DNA of 64,000 nucleotides from Myxococcus qinghaiensis (GTDB lineage: Bacteria; Myxococcota; Myxococcia; Myxococcales; Myxococcaceae): contig NZ_JAKCFA010000004.1 of the NCBI RefSeq assembly GCF_024198215.1, positions 372,001 to 436,000 of the forward strand. The letters run 5' to 3'. The notes under the pieces were generated by a model that made no database searches, had not been told where the DNA came from, and worked only from the letters and a program-made list of their open reading frames with translations. Every line of letters starts with the position of its first letter. Positions within the stretch are counted from its first letter, which is position 1. Made by a program: the position numbers and the translations under genes. Of this stretch, positions 35,401 through 43,513 are shown piece after piece.

Positions 35401-38400
35401 GAAACCGGAGACGTGCAGTCGCCAGCCGCCATCGCCGATGCGACGTCGCCAGCCACGGAGGCGCACCCGAGCGCCGTCGCAACCGTGCTCGAGTCCAGCG
35501 GCATCACGACGCCCACGGCCGATGCATCAGTAGGGTGGTTCGACTCAGAGCCGGAAGGTCCCACGCCCGTCGAGTCCTCCCCTGGCGCCGTGTGGTTCGA
35601 CGCGAACGCGAACACGGACACTGCTTCGTTGGAGACTGCCCCGGCAAGCCAGCACGCAACGGAACCAGGGACCGAACACGGGCCCTCGTCCGACGAACAG
35701 GCGACGACGCTCGCGACGAACGCTCGACTGGAAGAGTTCGAGCAACAGCTCGAGGAAGCCCACGAGCGCGTCCGTTCGCTGAGGGCCGCACTGGACCAGG
35801 AGACAGCGCTCCATCAGGACGCCGAGCGGCGAATCGAGGAGTCGCGCGAGCTGAGCGAGTCGCTGCGAGGAATCCTGGACCGCGAAGCGGCCCTGCGCGT
35901 GGAGGCCGAGGCCGCGCGAGACCGGAGCAGTGAGCAGCTCCAGTCGCTTCAGGCGCGAATCGACGCGTTGGAAGAAGAGCACTCGCGAGAGGCCACGCTG
36001 CGCGCGGAATCGGAGCAGCAACTCGAGGATGCGCGAGCGCGAGAGTCCGAACTCGCGACGGCCCAGGCACGAGAAGAGCGCCAGCGGAGAGAACTCGAAG
36101 CCGAGCTGGAGCTGTCGAAGCGGCGCGAGTCCGAGCTGGACGTTCGAAGTGGCTCGGAAACAGAGTCCCTCCGCGCGGAGCTGGCGAAACTCCAGACGCG
36201 ACTCGAAGAAGCGGAGGCCCGTGCGCGGTCGGAAGCCCAGGCGCGAGCCACGGTGGACGCCGCCGCGAAGGCGACCCTGGGACGCATCGAGTCGCGCGAG
36301 CAGGACTTCATCGAGCTGCGCGGTCTACTGGAGGCAGCGGCGTCGGAGGCCCGGGAGCTCGCACGGCTGAGGGCGGAAGACGTCGCGCGAGCGGAGGCGA
36401 AGATAAGAGAGGCGCTCGTCGCGAGGGACGACGCCCAGGAGCGTGCCGACCAGGAGGCCCTGGCGAGAGCCGAGGCTGAGTCGCGTCTCGCGGAGCTGGA
36501 GGAGAAACTTCACGAGACGGAGACGCGTGAAGCGGCGGCGGCGCAGGCGCTGAGGGAAATCGAGATTCGGCTCGAGTCCGAGGCCGCGGGGCGGGTCGAT
36601 GCCGAGGCCCGGGTCGAGACGGAAGCGCAGTCGCGTCGGAACCTGGAAGCGCGAGTGAAGGCCGCGGAGGTGGCGCTGGTCGAAGCGGAGGCCCGCGCTG
36701 GCGCCGAGGCCCTGGCGCGAGCCGAGTCCGAAGCCCGCGCGGCGACCGCTGACGCGGAGCGAATCGAAGCGGAGACGCGCGCGAAGCAGGAGTCGCGTGC
36801 ACGTGCGGAGGCGGAGGCCCAGGCGGAGCTTGAGTCCCGCGCGCGGAGAGAAGCCGAGGCGCGTGCGGAGGCGGAGATTCGCGCCCGCGAGGAGCTGGAG
36901 TCCCAGACCGAGGCGGAGGTCCACGCGCTCGCGGAAATGGAGTCCCGTTCCTCGGCCGAGGCGAAGGAGCGACTCGACCAGGAGGCCAAGGCCCGAGCCC
37001 AGGCGGAAGCCCGAGCGGCGTCCGAGGCGAAGCAACGCGCGGAGGCAGAGGCTCGCGCGGAGATAGAGGCCCAGAGCCGGGAGGAGTCCGAAGCCCGAGC
37101 GGAGTCCGAAGCCAGGCTCCGAGCGGAAGCCGAAGCGCGAGCCGGGGCCGAAGAGGAGCTGCGAGAGGAAGCCGAAGCCCGAGCCGAATCCGAGGCGAAG
37201 CAGCGCGAAGAAGCCGAAGCCCGAGCCGAGTCCGAAGCAAAGCTGCGAGAAGAAGCCGAAGCCCGAGCCGAGTCCGAAGCGAAGCTGCGAGAAGAAGCCG
37301 AAGCCCGAGCCGAATCCGAAGCAAGGCAGCGCGAAGAAGCCGAGGCCCGAGCCCAGGCCGAGGCGAAGCTGCGCGAAGCGGCCGAGGCGGAGCAGCGCAC
37401 GGAGTTCGAGTCCCGAGCGGAGGCCGAGGCGAAGCAGCGCGAGGAGGCCAAGGCCCGAGCCGCGGCCGAGGTCAGACAGCGAGCCGAGGCCGAGGCCCGA
37501 GCGGAGCTGGACGCACGACAGCGCGCCGAAGTGGAGGCCCGCGCGGAGCTGGAAGCGAAGCAGCGCGAGGAGGCCGAGGCCCGAGCGGAGACAGAGGCCC
37601 GCCTGCGCGCCGAGGCCGAGGCCCGAGCGGAGACAGAGGCCCGCCTGCGAGCGGGGGCCGAGGCGAGAGCGGAGTCCGACGCGAAGCAGCGAGTCGTCGC
37701 GGAGACCCGAGCGGAGTCGGAGTCGAGGCAGCGCGCCGAGGCGGAGGCCCGAGCCGCCGCGGAAGCCGAGGTCCGCGCGGAGGCCGAGCTCCGAGCCCAG
37801 AAGGCGGCCCAGGCGCTGGCCGAAGCGGAGGCGCGCGCGAAGACGGAGGGCCGTCACCGCACCGCGCTGGAAGTCCGCCTGGACGCCGAAGCGCGCCAGC
37901 GCGCCGCCATCGAGGCCCGCATCGACGAACAGACCCAGGCGCGAACCGAGGCGCAGCTGGAGTCCGCCCGCATCGCCGAGCAGCTCGCGCAGCTCCAGTC
38001 CCGTCTCCAGCAAGTGGAACAGGAGCTGTCCCAGGTCCGCACCGAGCGCGAGGAAGCGCGCCAGTCCCTGGAGGCACTGCACGCGGAGAAGGCGAGACTG
38101 GAAGCCGACTCGGCGGAGGAGCGAGCCCGGTCCGAGCGTGAGCGCCTGGAGCTGGAGGAGCGAGGCCACCGCGAGGCCGAGGAAGCCGCCGCGCAGGCCC
38201 GTGCGGCGCTGCTCCCCCTGGAGGCCCCTCCGGGCCGTCCCGAGCTCGCCGTATCCCGCAGCGGCAGCGTCACCCAGGAGGGCCTGTCCCGGCTGGTGCT
38301 GCGACTCTGCGAGGCGCGCATGGAGGTGCGCCTGGAGTTGAAGGTGATGAACGCGCTGCGCGTGCTGTGGCTGCGCGACGGTTCGCTGGTGGGGGCCGTG

Positions 38401-39264
38401 TCCTCCGCGTCCGGCGAGTCCCTCATCGACCGGGCCCGCGCGGACGGCCTCATCGACGCGCGTCAGGAGAGCGAGCTGCGGCTGGTGCGCAGCGCCACCA
38501 CCGGAGCGCTGCTCGACGCGCTCCGAGGACGAGGCTACCTGCGCGAGTCAGAGGCCGTGCCGCTGGTGCAGCGCTACACGGAGCAGGTCTTCCTCGATGC
38601 CCTGGCCGAGCCGTCCACCCTGTACCGGCTGGTGCAGGAGCCCGCGCCGCACGAGGTGGCGCTCGCGGCGGCCACGCGTCCTCCGTTGTTCCTGCTGGCG
38701 GAGGCCCTGCGCAACACGCTGACGGCCGAGTCACTGCTGGCCTCCGCCGGTGGCCTCCGAGCCCGTGTCGCCCGAGGCGACCTGCACCTCTCGCCGGACG
38801 ACTTCGGCCTGCCGCCGCGAGACCTCCAGCTGCTCTCCCAGGTGGATGGCGAGCACACGGTGGAGGCGCTGCTCCTGGGAGCGGGTGTGCCGCAGGACTC
38901 GGCCTTGAAGGCGCTCTCGGTGGCGCGGACGCTCGGGCTCATCGTCTTGCAGCCCGCGGACGCGGACGACTCAGGAGAGCTGCCGCCCGAGCTGGACGTC
39001 CGTCGGCTGGAAGCGAAGTTCGAGGAGATTCAGGACGCGGACTACTTCACCGTGCTGGGGCTGGCACGCACGGCGGGCAGTGAGGAGGTCAAGCGGGCCT
39101 TCGAGCTGCTCGCCGCCGAGTTCCACCCGCTGCGTTTCGCGGGTCATCCGGACCCGGCGCTCCAGCACCGCGCGCAGCAGATTCGGGGAGTCCTGTCCGA
39201 GGCGGCCCAGGCCCTGGGGGATGACCGACTGCGCTCCGAGTACGCACGCAGCCTGCTCGACTGA
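32467..39264 (+). CDS. Giant pseudo-receiver / coiled-coil / DUF4388-like / J-like protein (2265 residues)
   Basis: Order of parts: a receiver-like domain (1-115) with His-Asp-Asp (8-10) but no phospho-acceptor Asp ([11 protein letters not shown]) and no conserved Lys; a helical linker; Gly/Tyr-rich repeats of the type AEGYEASAYAG (about 255-420); an acidic region with many [13 protein letters not shown] repeats (about 790-970); a very long Ala/Arg/Glu coiled coil (about 1085-1915) with 14-residue repeats [14 protein letters not shown]; a DUF4388/PATAN-like domain (about 1920-2165); and a C-terminal J-like domain ([20 protein letters not shown]) in which HPD is HPL. No TM or signal. The pseudo-receiver plus coiled-coil plan recalls the polarity proteins AglZ and FrzS of Myxococcus. 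The start is 16 bp after priA with no clear ribosome site. Function unknown. Confidence 0.85.
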   Translation: MGAPVLLVHDDIATIAAVRRLLTRNGHEVILATSAADALIAYGHHLPALIVLAPGVESGRGRLVLEELLQHPDGKAARVLLLGEAIEGFSAPVTPLPLDGTSFVAQVDSLIRAPPEADAWHVLENRSLPGVRGEGAGGGEGAEAWHATGPGAVGGDPALANALFGDLAPLHQTDWELAAMTREERSARAEEQAHRSTLDVRATLEQANQEVEAAAMASIQSARGGEDWGAAVAGGDGEAFDGGALSAGEVFRAEGDEASASAGAEGYEAGAAAEGYVSSPHAGVVADGYEASANAGAGTEGYDPSAYAGAEGYEAPAGDGTAAGGHDASAYGDGYASGAEGYSADTHEGADTGYDAGAYAEGTAPGYEASDLATGAEPYGAEGYDAGSHGGDALTGYDSAGSDLHGAEGSATGDSEDGTANFAEGLPTPTALGPDALGLVGGPDVDGSATDALDEAAMDAAYGTDDSTTGWGTSESASREVATSPGLAGWGGQSAQASGATPGSLDDAFSQGFASAVTGEVSPGGVSGPPTVLYGVNAPEAGAPTEWTGAPSEEEGAVEPSPPVGGLAWTEEPVSRPTAVAPRLGEDGFFDVDTPVSSQGDALSAAEAELAAMRDGGARPSAPLESSPWTELPPDPEVENSLREPPEEAARPSEATGAEAESTSSDLSEEESLPASPWDVLEAELQAKVRQDDSEGTSSESPASSVGADWFDSEPGGAEAAADTVATNAPVDSATSDAAANAHPAQAQVDVTNEATDWSDAEPGAEATSADAASNEFHAEPATRASSDNETTDWSGAEPGTEEASPANEAADWSGTQPGTEEASLANEATDWSGAEPSTGEASLANDATDWSGAAPGAEEPGTDETTDWSGAEPGTEAPGTDETTDWSGAEPEAEAPRAETDGSGAQQGEDSPSANDETDWSGAEPDVAASGANDETDWSSTEQGAEASSANDETDWSGAQQGTELPGPDVAGGWFDSETGDVQSPAAIADATSPATEAHPSAVATVLESSGITTPTADASVGWFDSEPEGPTPVESSPGAVWFDANANTDTASLETAPASQHATEPGTEHGPSSDEQATTLATNARLEEFEQQLEEAHERVRSLRAALDQETALHQDAERRIEESRELSESLRGILDREAALRVEAEAARDRSSEQLQSLQARIDALEEEHSREATLRAESEQQLEDARARESELATAQAREERQRRELEAELELSKRRESELDVRSGSETESLRAELAKLQTRLEEAEARARSEAQARATVDAAAKATLGRIESREQDFIELRGLLEAAASEARELARLRAEDVARAEAKIREALVARDDAQERADQEALARAEAESRLAELEEKLHETETREAAAAQALREIEIRLESEAAGRVDAEARVETEAQSRRNLEARVKAAEVALVEAEARAGAEALARAESEARAATADAERIEAETRAKQESRARAEAEAQAELESRARREAEARAEAEIRAREELESQTEAEVHALAEMESRSSAEAKERLDQEAKARAQAEARAASEAKQRAEAEARAEIEAQSREESEARAESEARLRAEAEARAGAEEELREEAEARAESEAKQREEAEARAESEAKLREEAEARAESEAKLREEAEARAESEARQREEAEARAQAEAKLREAAEAEQRTEFESRAEAEAKQREEAKARAAAEVRQRAEAEARAELDARQRAEVEARAELEAKQREEAEARAETEARLRAEAEARAETEARLRAGAEARAESDAKQRVVAETRAESESRQRAEAEARAAAEAEVRAEAELRAQKAAQALAEAEARAKTEGRHRTALEVRLDAEARQRAAIEARIDEQTQARTEAQLESARIAEQLAQLQSRLQQVEQELSQVRTEREEARQSLEALHAEKARLEADSAEERARSERERLELEERGHREAEEAAAQARAALLPLEAPPGRPELAVSRSGSVTQEGLSRLVLRLCEARMEVRLELKVMNALRVLWLRDGSLVGAVSSASGESLIDRARADGLIDARQESELRLVRSATTGALLDALRGRGYLRESEAVPLVQRYTEQVFLDALAEPSTLYRLVQEPAPHEVALAAATRPPLFLLAEALRNTLTAESLLASAGGLRARVARGDLHLSPDDFGLPPRDLQLLSQVDGEHTVEALLLGAGVPQDSALKALSVARTLGLIVLQPADADDSGELPPELDVRRLEAKFEEIQDADYFTVLGLARTAGSEEVKRAFELLAAEFHPLRFAGHPDPALQHRAQQIRGVLSEAAQALGDDRLRSEYARSLLD
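34840..35365 (+). repeat. Acidic DWSGAEP direct repeats inside the giant coiled-coil gene
   Basis: About ten units encode the core [10 protein letters not shown] separated by variable 5-13-residue acidic spacers. The DNA core GACTGGTCCGGCGCGGAGCC recurs with few changes. Each unit exposes one Trp in an acidic, otherwise disordered chain. Confidence 0.75.
37155..37350 (+). repeat. 42-bp repeats in the coiled-coil segment
   Basis: Four or five nearly identical 42-bp units encode the 14-residue heptad pair [14 protein letters not shown]. Neighbouring sequence for several hundred bases on both sides is a diverged version of the same period, so the coiled coil grew by tandem duplication. Confidence 0.8.
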
Positions 39265-39352
39265 CAGGGGGTGGACGTCCCATGCGCCGGGGCGGGGGAG
39301 GGCCGCCTGCACGGGGTTGCCCGTGCGCGCGGGGGGAGTTAAGAGGGCCTCC

Positions 39353-39886
39353 ATGGTTCGTGAGATCCTCATCTGGCCCGACCCCATCCTGAAGCAGAAG
39401 GCCAAGCCCGTGACGAAGGTGGACGACTCCACCCGCGCGCTGGTGAAGGACATGTTCGAGACGATGTACGCCGCCGACGGCGTGGGACTCGCGGCGCCGC
39501 AGATTGGCGTGCTCCAGCGCGTCATCGTCCTGGACACCACGCCGCGTCAGCCCGAGTCCAAGCCCCTGGCGATGATCAACCCGGAGCTCATCGCGCTCGA
39601 GGGTGAGACGACCTACAACGAGGGCTGCCTCTCGCTCCCCGGTGAGTCGGAGGACGTGGACCGCGCCGCCGTCGTCACGGTGAAGTACCTGGACGTGGAC
39701 GGTCAGGAGCAGACGCTGCGCTGTGACGAGCTGCTCGCCATCGCCGTGCAGCACGAGACGGACCACCTGAATGGCACCGTCTTCGTGGACCACGTCTCCA
39801 CGCTAAAGCGCGAGTTCATCCGCAAGCGGATGAAGAAGCTCAAGGCTTCGCGCGAGAGCGAGCTGACTCCTTCGGCTTCTCGGTAG
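39353..39886 (+). CDS. def: Peptide deformylase
   Basis: This 177-residue enzyme removes the formyl group from the N-terminal Met of nascent proteins. All three signature motifs are present: GVGLAAPQ (43-50), EGCLS (90-94, with metal ligand Cys92) and HETDH (134-138, with the two His ligands and catalytic Glu). The length is normal. The C-terminal helix is basic ([17 protein letters not shown]) and could contact the ribosome. The ATG at 39353 matches the family start. The last 47 bp overlap the end of the convergent nth gene. Confidence 0.95.
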   Translation: MVREILIWPDPILKQKAKPVTKVDDSTRALVKDMFETMYAADGVGLAAPQIGVLQRVIVLDTTPRQPESKPLAMINPELIALEGETTYNEGCLSLPGESEDVDRAAVVTVKYLDVDGQEQTLRCDELLAIAVQHETDHLNGTVFVDHVSTLKREFIRKRMKKLKASRESELTPSASR

Positions 39887-40544
39887 TCGCGCGGGCCACG
39901 CCCTTCTTGGGGCACAGCTCGGCCACGACGCAGCGCTGGCATTCCGGGGAGCGGGCGAAGCACGTCCTCCTCCCGTGCCACACCAGGAGCTGGTGGCCCT
40001 TTGTCCACCAGGGGGTGGGGAGCACGGCCCGCATGTCGGTCTCCACCTTGTCCGGGTCCTCGTGCGAGGTGAAGCCGAGCCGGTACGCGAGCCGCTTCAC
40101 GTGGGTGTCCACGGGGAAGGCATCGTCGCCGCCCAGGTGGATGCACACGACGCCCGCCGTCTTGCGGCCCACGCCGGGCAGCTCCGCGAGCGTGTCGCGT
40201 CGCAGCGGCACCTGGCCGCCATGTTCCTCCACGAGGATTTTCGCCGCCGCGACGATGTTCTTCGCCTTGGCGCGGTACAGGCCGCAGGTGCGGATGAAGG
40301 GCTCCACGTCGGTGGGTTGCACCTGCGCGAAGGCGTGCGCGCTGGGGAAGCGCTGGAATAGGGCGGGGGTCACCATGTTGACCCGCTTGTCCGTGCACTG
40401 GGCGGAGAGCATCACCGCCACGAGCAGCTCCAGGGGGGAGTGGAAATCCAGCTCGATGTGGGCATCGGGCATGGAGGCTTCCAGTCGCTCCATCACCTTC
40501 ACCGCGCGCTCACGCTTCGTCGCCGCTGTCTCACGTCCGGGCAC
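39840..40544 (-). CDS. nth: Endonuclease III
   Basis: This is a 234-residue DNA glycosylase/AP lyase for oxidised pyrimidines. It has the helix-hairpin-helix [12 protein letters not shown] with the catalytic Lys, the catalytic Asp in [10 protein letters not shown], and a complete [4Fe-4S] motif C-x6-C-x2-C-x5-C ([17 protein letters not shown]). The N-terminal [18 protein letters not shown] is also canonical. The start is uncertain: GTG at 40544 is listed; GTG at 40562 or an internal ATG (MERLEASMP) are alternatives, none with a strong ribosome site. The 3' end overlaps def by 47 bp on the opposite strand; the overlapping residues are a basic tail ([12 protein letters not shown]) beyond the Fe-S loop. 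Confidence 0.93.
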   Translation of the reverse strand: MPGRETAATKRERAVKVMERLEASMPDAHIELDFHSPLELLVAVMLSAQCTDKRVNMVTPALFQRFPSAHAFAQVQPTDVEPFIRTCGLYRAKAKNIVAAAKILVEEHGGQVPLRRDTLAELPGVGRKTAGVVCIHLGGDDAFPVDTHVKRLAYRLGFTSHEDPDKVETDMRAVLPTPWWTKGHQLLVWHGRRTCFARSPECQRCVVAELCPKKGVARATTEKPKESARSRAKP

Positions 40545-40610
40545 GCGGCCGTTGTATGTCACCCCTGTCGTGCACCCAAGTCCTGGCTGTCGCCACCCCG
40601 CGGGAGAACC

Positions 40611-41636
40611 ATGAAGCCCATCGACTTTCGTTCCGACACCGTCACCAAGCCCACGGCTGGCATGCGCCGGGCCATCGCGGAAGCGGAGGTGGGGGACGAC
40701 GTATATGGCGAGGACCCCACGGTGTTGCGCCTGGAGGCTCGCGTGGCGGAGCGGCTCGGGCTGGAGGCGGCGCTGTTCGTCCCCTCGGGCACGCAGGCCA
40801 ACCAGGTGGCCATTGGCGCGCACTGCCGGGCGGGCGACGAGGTGCTGACCGAGGCGGGCAGCCACATCCTCCACTACGAGGGCGGCGCGGTGCCGGCGCT
40901 GTGGGGTGTGCAGCCGCAGCCGCTGCCGGGCGAGCGGGGCCTGCTGAAGCCGGAGGACGTGGCGGCGGCGGTGCGTGAGGACAACATCCACAACCCGCGC
41001 ACGCGATTGCTCTCGTTGGAGAACACGCACAACCGGGGAGGCGGCTCGGTGTGGCCGGTGGAGCGCTTCCGCGCGGTGGTGGACGTCGCTCGGAATGCGG
41101 GGCTGGCGGTGCACCTGGATGGCGCGCGGTTGTTCAACGCGGAGGTGGCGGCGGGGGTGCCGGCGTCGACGTGGGCGAGGCTGACGGACACGACGTCGGT
41201 GTGTTTCTCGAAGGGGTTGGGGGCGCCGGTGGGCTCGGCGCTGGCGGGCCGCGCGGACCTCATCAAGGAGGCGCGTCGGCTGCGCAAGCGGTTGGGTGGA
41301 GGCATGCGGCAGGCGGGCATCCTGGCGGCGGCGGCGCTGTATGCGCTGGACCACCACGTGGAGCGGCTCGCGGAGGACCATGCGAATGCGCGCCGGCTCG
41401 CGGCGGCGCTGGCCGAGGTGCCGGGAGTGAAGGTGGATGCGGCGCGGGTGGAGACGAACATGGTGTTCGCGGAGTTCGACCGCCCGGCCCTGGAGATGGT
41501 GACGTTGTTGGGAGGACACGGCGTGCTGACGAACCCGGCGGGAGGACCGCGCTCGGTGAGGTTGGTGACGCACCTGGACCTGTCGGCGGCGGACATCGAT
41601 GAGTCGGTGGCGCGCATCCGGAGAGCCCTGGCGTAG
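40611..41636 (+). CDS. ltaE: Low-specificity L-threonine aldolase
   Basis: This is a 341-residue fold-type I PLP enzyme that splits L-threonine or L-allo-threonine into glycine and acetaldehyde. Motifs are [11 protein letters not shown] (5-15), [12 protein letters not shown] (27-38), [32 protein letters not shown] with the PLP-pyridine Asp170, and the Schiff-base lysine K201 in [12 protein letters not shown]. The length matches LtaE (about 333-345). The ATG at 40611 fits the family start and follows GGGAG. It is divergent from nth and stands alone. Confidence 0.93.
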   Translation: MKPIDFRSDTVTKPTAGMRRAIAEAEVGDDVYGEDPTVLRLEARVAERLGLEAALFVPSGTQANQVAIGAHCRAGDEVLTEAGSHILHYEGGAVPALWGVQPQPLPGERGLLKPEDVAAAVREDNIHNPRTRLLSLENTHNRGGGSVWPVERFRAVVDVARNAGLAVHLDGARLFNAEVAAGVPASTWARLTDTTSVCFSKGLGAPVGSALAGRADLIKEARRLRKRLGGGMRQAGILAAAALYALDHHVERLAEDHANARRLAAALAEVPGVKVDAARVETNMVFAEFDRPALEMVTLLGGHGVLTNPAGGPRSVRLVTHLDLSAADIDESVARIRRALA

Positions 41637-41822
41637 GGAGCTTGGAAGCCCATCTCATGTGAGGGCGGTGTCAGCCGAGCCGCCCTCGTGCACGGGCTAG
41701 GTGCGCCAGGTCCGCGTTTGAGCCGCGCCCCGCGAGGCTGCTCGCCCGCCTTCACTCCAGGCGAAGCCGTGTCCGCCGGGCGGGGGAAGCCACCGAGCGG
41801 AGCGTGGTAGGCTCGCCGGGCC

Positions 41823-42800
41823 GTGCGTCGACTCTCCCTCCTCGCCCTCGTCAGCGTCTGTGCCTGCTCCACCTCCCGGTCGGAGCAGAAGATGAGCTTC
41901 GATGAGGTCTACAGCACCGCGGAGCGTTCCCCCGCCGAGTCCTCCTCGTCCCCTGTCTCCGAGAGCGCCCCCGCCTCGGCCCAAGGCCGTGTGCGCCTGG
42001 CCGCGCCCGAGCCCTCCATGGAGCTTCAGGATGCCCTGGCCTCCTTCAAGGAGAAGGCCCGCGCGAACCGCCGGAAGGTGGCGAGGGGCGGGCCCATGCC
42101 CTTGGGGCAGGTGGAGAGCTGGGAGTCGATGAACGGGATGCTGGATGCCTTCCTGGAGCGTGCCCTGGAGCGCACGGACTCCCGCGACGTGGAGCGGGCC
42201 AGAGGCGTCCTGGAGGCCGAGCTGGAGCAGGACGGCCGGACCTATGGCGACATGCCCGGAGCCCTGGCGGAGGCCGTGGTGCTGCGAGTCGGCCGGCTCG
42301 CCGTCCGCATGGCGGAGCTGCGGCGCCTGGAGCATCCGGAGGAGGTCAACGGGCTGCCCCGACTGGCCTGGCCGGTGGATCCAGTGACCATCACCAGCGT
42401 CTTCGGCCAGCGCTGGCACCCCATCCTGGGCGAGCAGCGACGCCACCTGGGCGTGGACCTGGCGGCGAAGCAGGGCCAGGTCGTCTACACGGCGACGAAG
42501 GGCGTGGTGCTGCGTGCGGGCTGGAACGGCGACCACGGCCTCCAGGTGGAGGTGCAGCACGATGGGCGTTGGGTGACGCGCTACAGCCACCTGTCCCGGG
42601 TGCTGGTGGAGCCGGGGGAAATCCTGGAGCAAGGCCACGCGGTGGGGCTCGCCGGCGAGACGGGGCTGGCCACAGGCGTGCACGTCCACTTCGAGCTGTG
42701 GCGGGACGGAGAGGTGCTGGACCCCCTGGACGCGCTCGGCGACGAGGGTGATGAGCGTCCGAAGGCGCCGCCCATGGCGCGAGGTGGTACGGGCTCTTGA
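41823..42800 (+). CDS. M23-family peptidase lipoprotein (LytM/EnvC-like)
   Basis: The product has 325 residues from the GTG at 41823. The short signal MRRLSLLALVSVCAC has a Cys at a lipobox-like position, so a lipoprotein is probable. A disordered Ser/Pro-rich linker (20-60) leads to a helical region (about 65-175) and then the M23 domain: VTSVFGQRWHPILGEQRRHLGVD (His209 and Asp213 as zinc ligands), TATKGVVLRAGWNGDHGLQV, RYSHLSRVLV and HVHFELWRDG with the catalytic and third-ligand histidines. All M23 residues are present, so it should cut peptidoglycan cross-bridges in the periplasm. The end is followed by a strong hairpin. Confidence 0.88.
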   Translation: MRRLSLLALVSVCACSTSRSEQKMSFDEVYSTAERSPAESSSSPVSESAPASAQGRVRLAAPEPSMELQDALASFKEKARANRRKVARGGPMPLGQVESWESMNGMLDAFLERALERTDSRDVERARGVLEAELEQDGRTYGDMPGALAEAVVLRVGRLAVRMAELRRLEHPEEVNGLPRLAWPVDPVTITSVFGQRWHPILGEQRRHLGVDLAAKQGQVVYTATKGVVLRAGWNGDHGLQVEVQHDGRWVTRYSHLSRVLVEPGEILEQGHAVGLAGETGLATGVHVHFELWRDGEVLDPLDALGDEGDERPKAPPMARGGTGS

Positions 42801-42816
42801 GGGAGCCCGCAACGCA

Positions 42817-42850
42817 TCAGGGGCGCCACCGGCGGAGGTAGCGCCCCTGA
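42817..42850. terminator. Bidirectional hairpin between the M23 and HU genes
   Basis: TCAGGGGCGC (42817-42826) and GCGCCCCTGA (42841-42850) form a perfect 10-bp stem with a 14-nt loop. It lies 16 bp after the M23 stop and 66 bp from the convergent HU stop, so it can serve both. No long T tract on either side. Confidence 0.65.
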
Positions 42851-42916
42851 GGGGAGTGCCCGGTCCATCGCGAGTCCCTGGGACGCCACGGCATGAACCG
42901 GGGTGGCGTCAGCGAC

Positions 42917-43186
42917 TTACAGCGAGTTCTTCAGCTCCTTGGCCGGACGGAAGCCAATGGTCTTCGAGGCCTTCAGCTTCATCATCTCGTTCGTCTGCGG
43001 GTTGCGAATCTTGCGCGCCTTGCGGGAGCGCACCGACCAGGTTCCGAAGCCCGGGTAGCTGAATCGCGCGTCCTTCTTCACCGCCTTGCCGATGTTGGTG
43101 AAGACGATGTCGAGGATCTGCGCCGCCGACTTCTTGGTGAGACGTGTCTGCGCCGCCACCACCTCGACGAGCTCTGCCTTGGTCAT
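42917..43186 (-). CDS. hup: HU-family DNA-binding protein
   Basis: This is an 89-residue histone-like protein. The ATG at 43186 follows GGAGGGG. The two N-terminal helices (MTKAELVEVVAAQTRLTKKSAAQILDIVFTNI) and the beta-arm region (FSYPGFGTWSVRSRKARKIRNPQTNE) have the expected spacing. The intercalating Pro sits in the RNPQTNE loop tip, followed by the closing KASKTIGFRPAKELKNSL. It binds and bends DNA non-specifically as a dimer. It could be HU or an IHF-like paralog; HU is favoured by the RNPQT arm. A good promoter lies upstream. Confidence 0.93.
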   Translation of the reverse strand: MTKAELVEVVAAQTRLTKKSAAQILDIVFTNIGKAVKKDARFSYPGFGTWSVRSRKARKIRNPQTNEMMKLKASKTIGFRPAKELKNSL

Positions 43187-43238
43187 TACGCCCCTCCGTC
43201 CTGCGTTGTCTGGCCTTGATTGCGCGTAAGCCAACCGG

Positions 43239-43267
43239 TGGTAACAAATCGCTCTTTTCCCTGTCAA
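43239..43267 (-). promoter_or_regulatory. Sigma-70-type promoter of the HU gene
   Basis: On the minus strand a perfect TTGACA (43267-43262) is followed after 17 bp by TTACCA (43244-43239), with TGT just before the -10-like TACCAC read one register later. It lies in an AT-richer patch about 55 bp from the HU start codon. Confidence 0.6.
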
Positions 43268-43513
43268 TGCTGACCGCGCTCCGAGGCCGGAAAATCGGCC
43301 TCCGGACGAAAAGTTGGCTCGATGAAACACCGGGCGTAGACAGAGGGAGAAATCCGCACCCGAGACACCGACACACCGTGTGGAATCATCACGGCGAAAA
43401 CAATTGGGCTGATCGTGATTGGAAGAAAGTCTTTGGGATTTCGATCACTTGGCGTGTGTTGCTGATCGCGCCTGGGCCGGGGTGGGCGGGAATGGACTAG
43501 GGTTTCCGCCTGC
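43268..43513. other. AT-richer intergenic region between HU and the beta-helix lipoprotein
   Basis: Together with the HU promoter this makes a 327-bp gap between divergent genes. GC content is visibly lower than in the coding parts (for example around 43390-43450). I see no ORF or RNA gene I can support. Short sequences such as GATCGTGAT and CGATCAC recur in opposite orientations between 43412 and 43452 and could be regulator sites, but the match is weak. Confidence 0.4.

Noticed and set aside
43412-43452. Operator-like inverted GATCGTGAT/CGATCAC pair upstream of the beta-helix gene
   Set aside because: The match is only seven bases with unequal arms and could be chance in a 300-bp gap.
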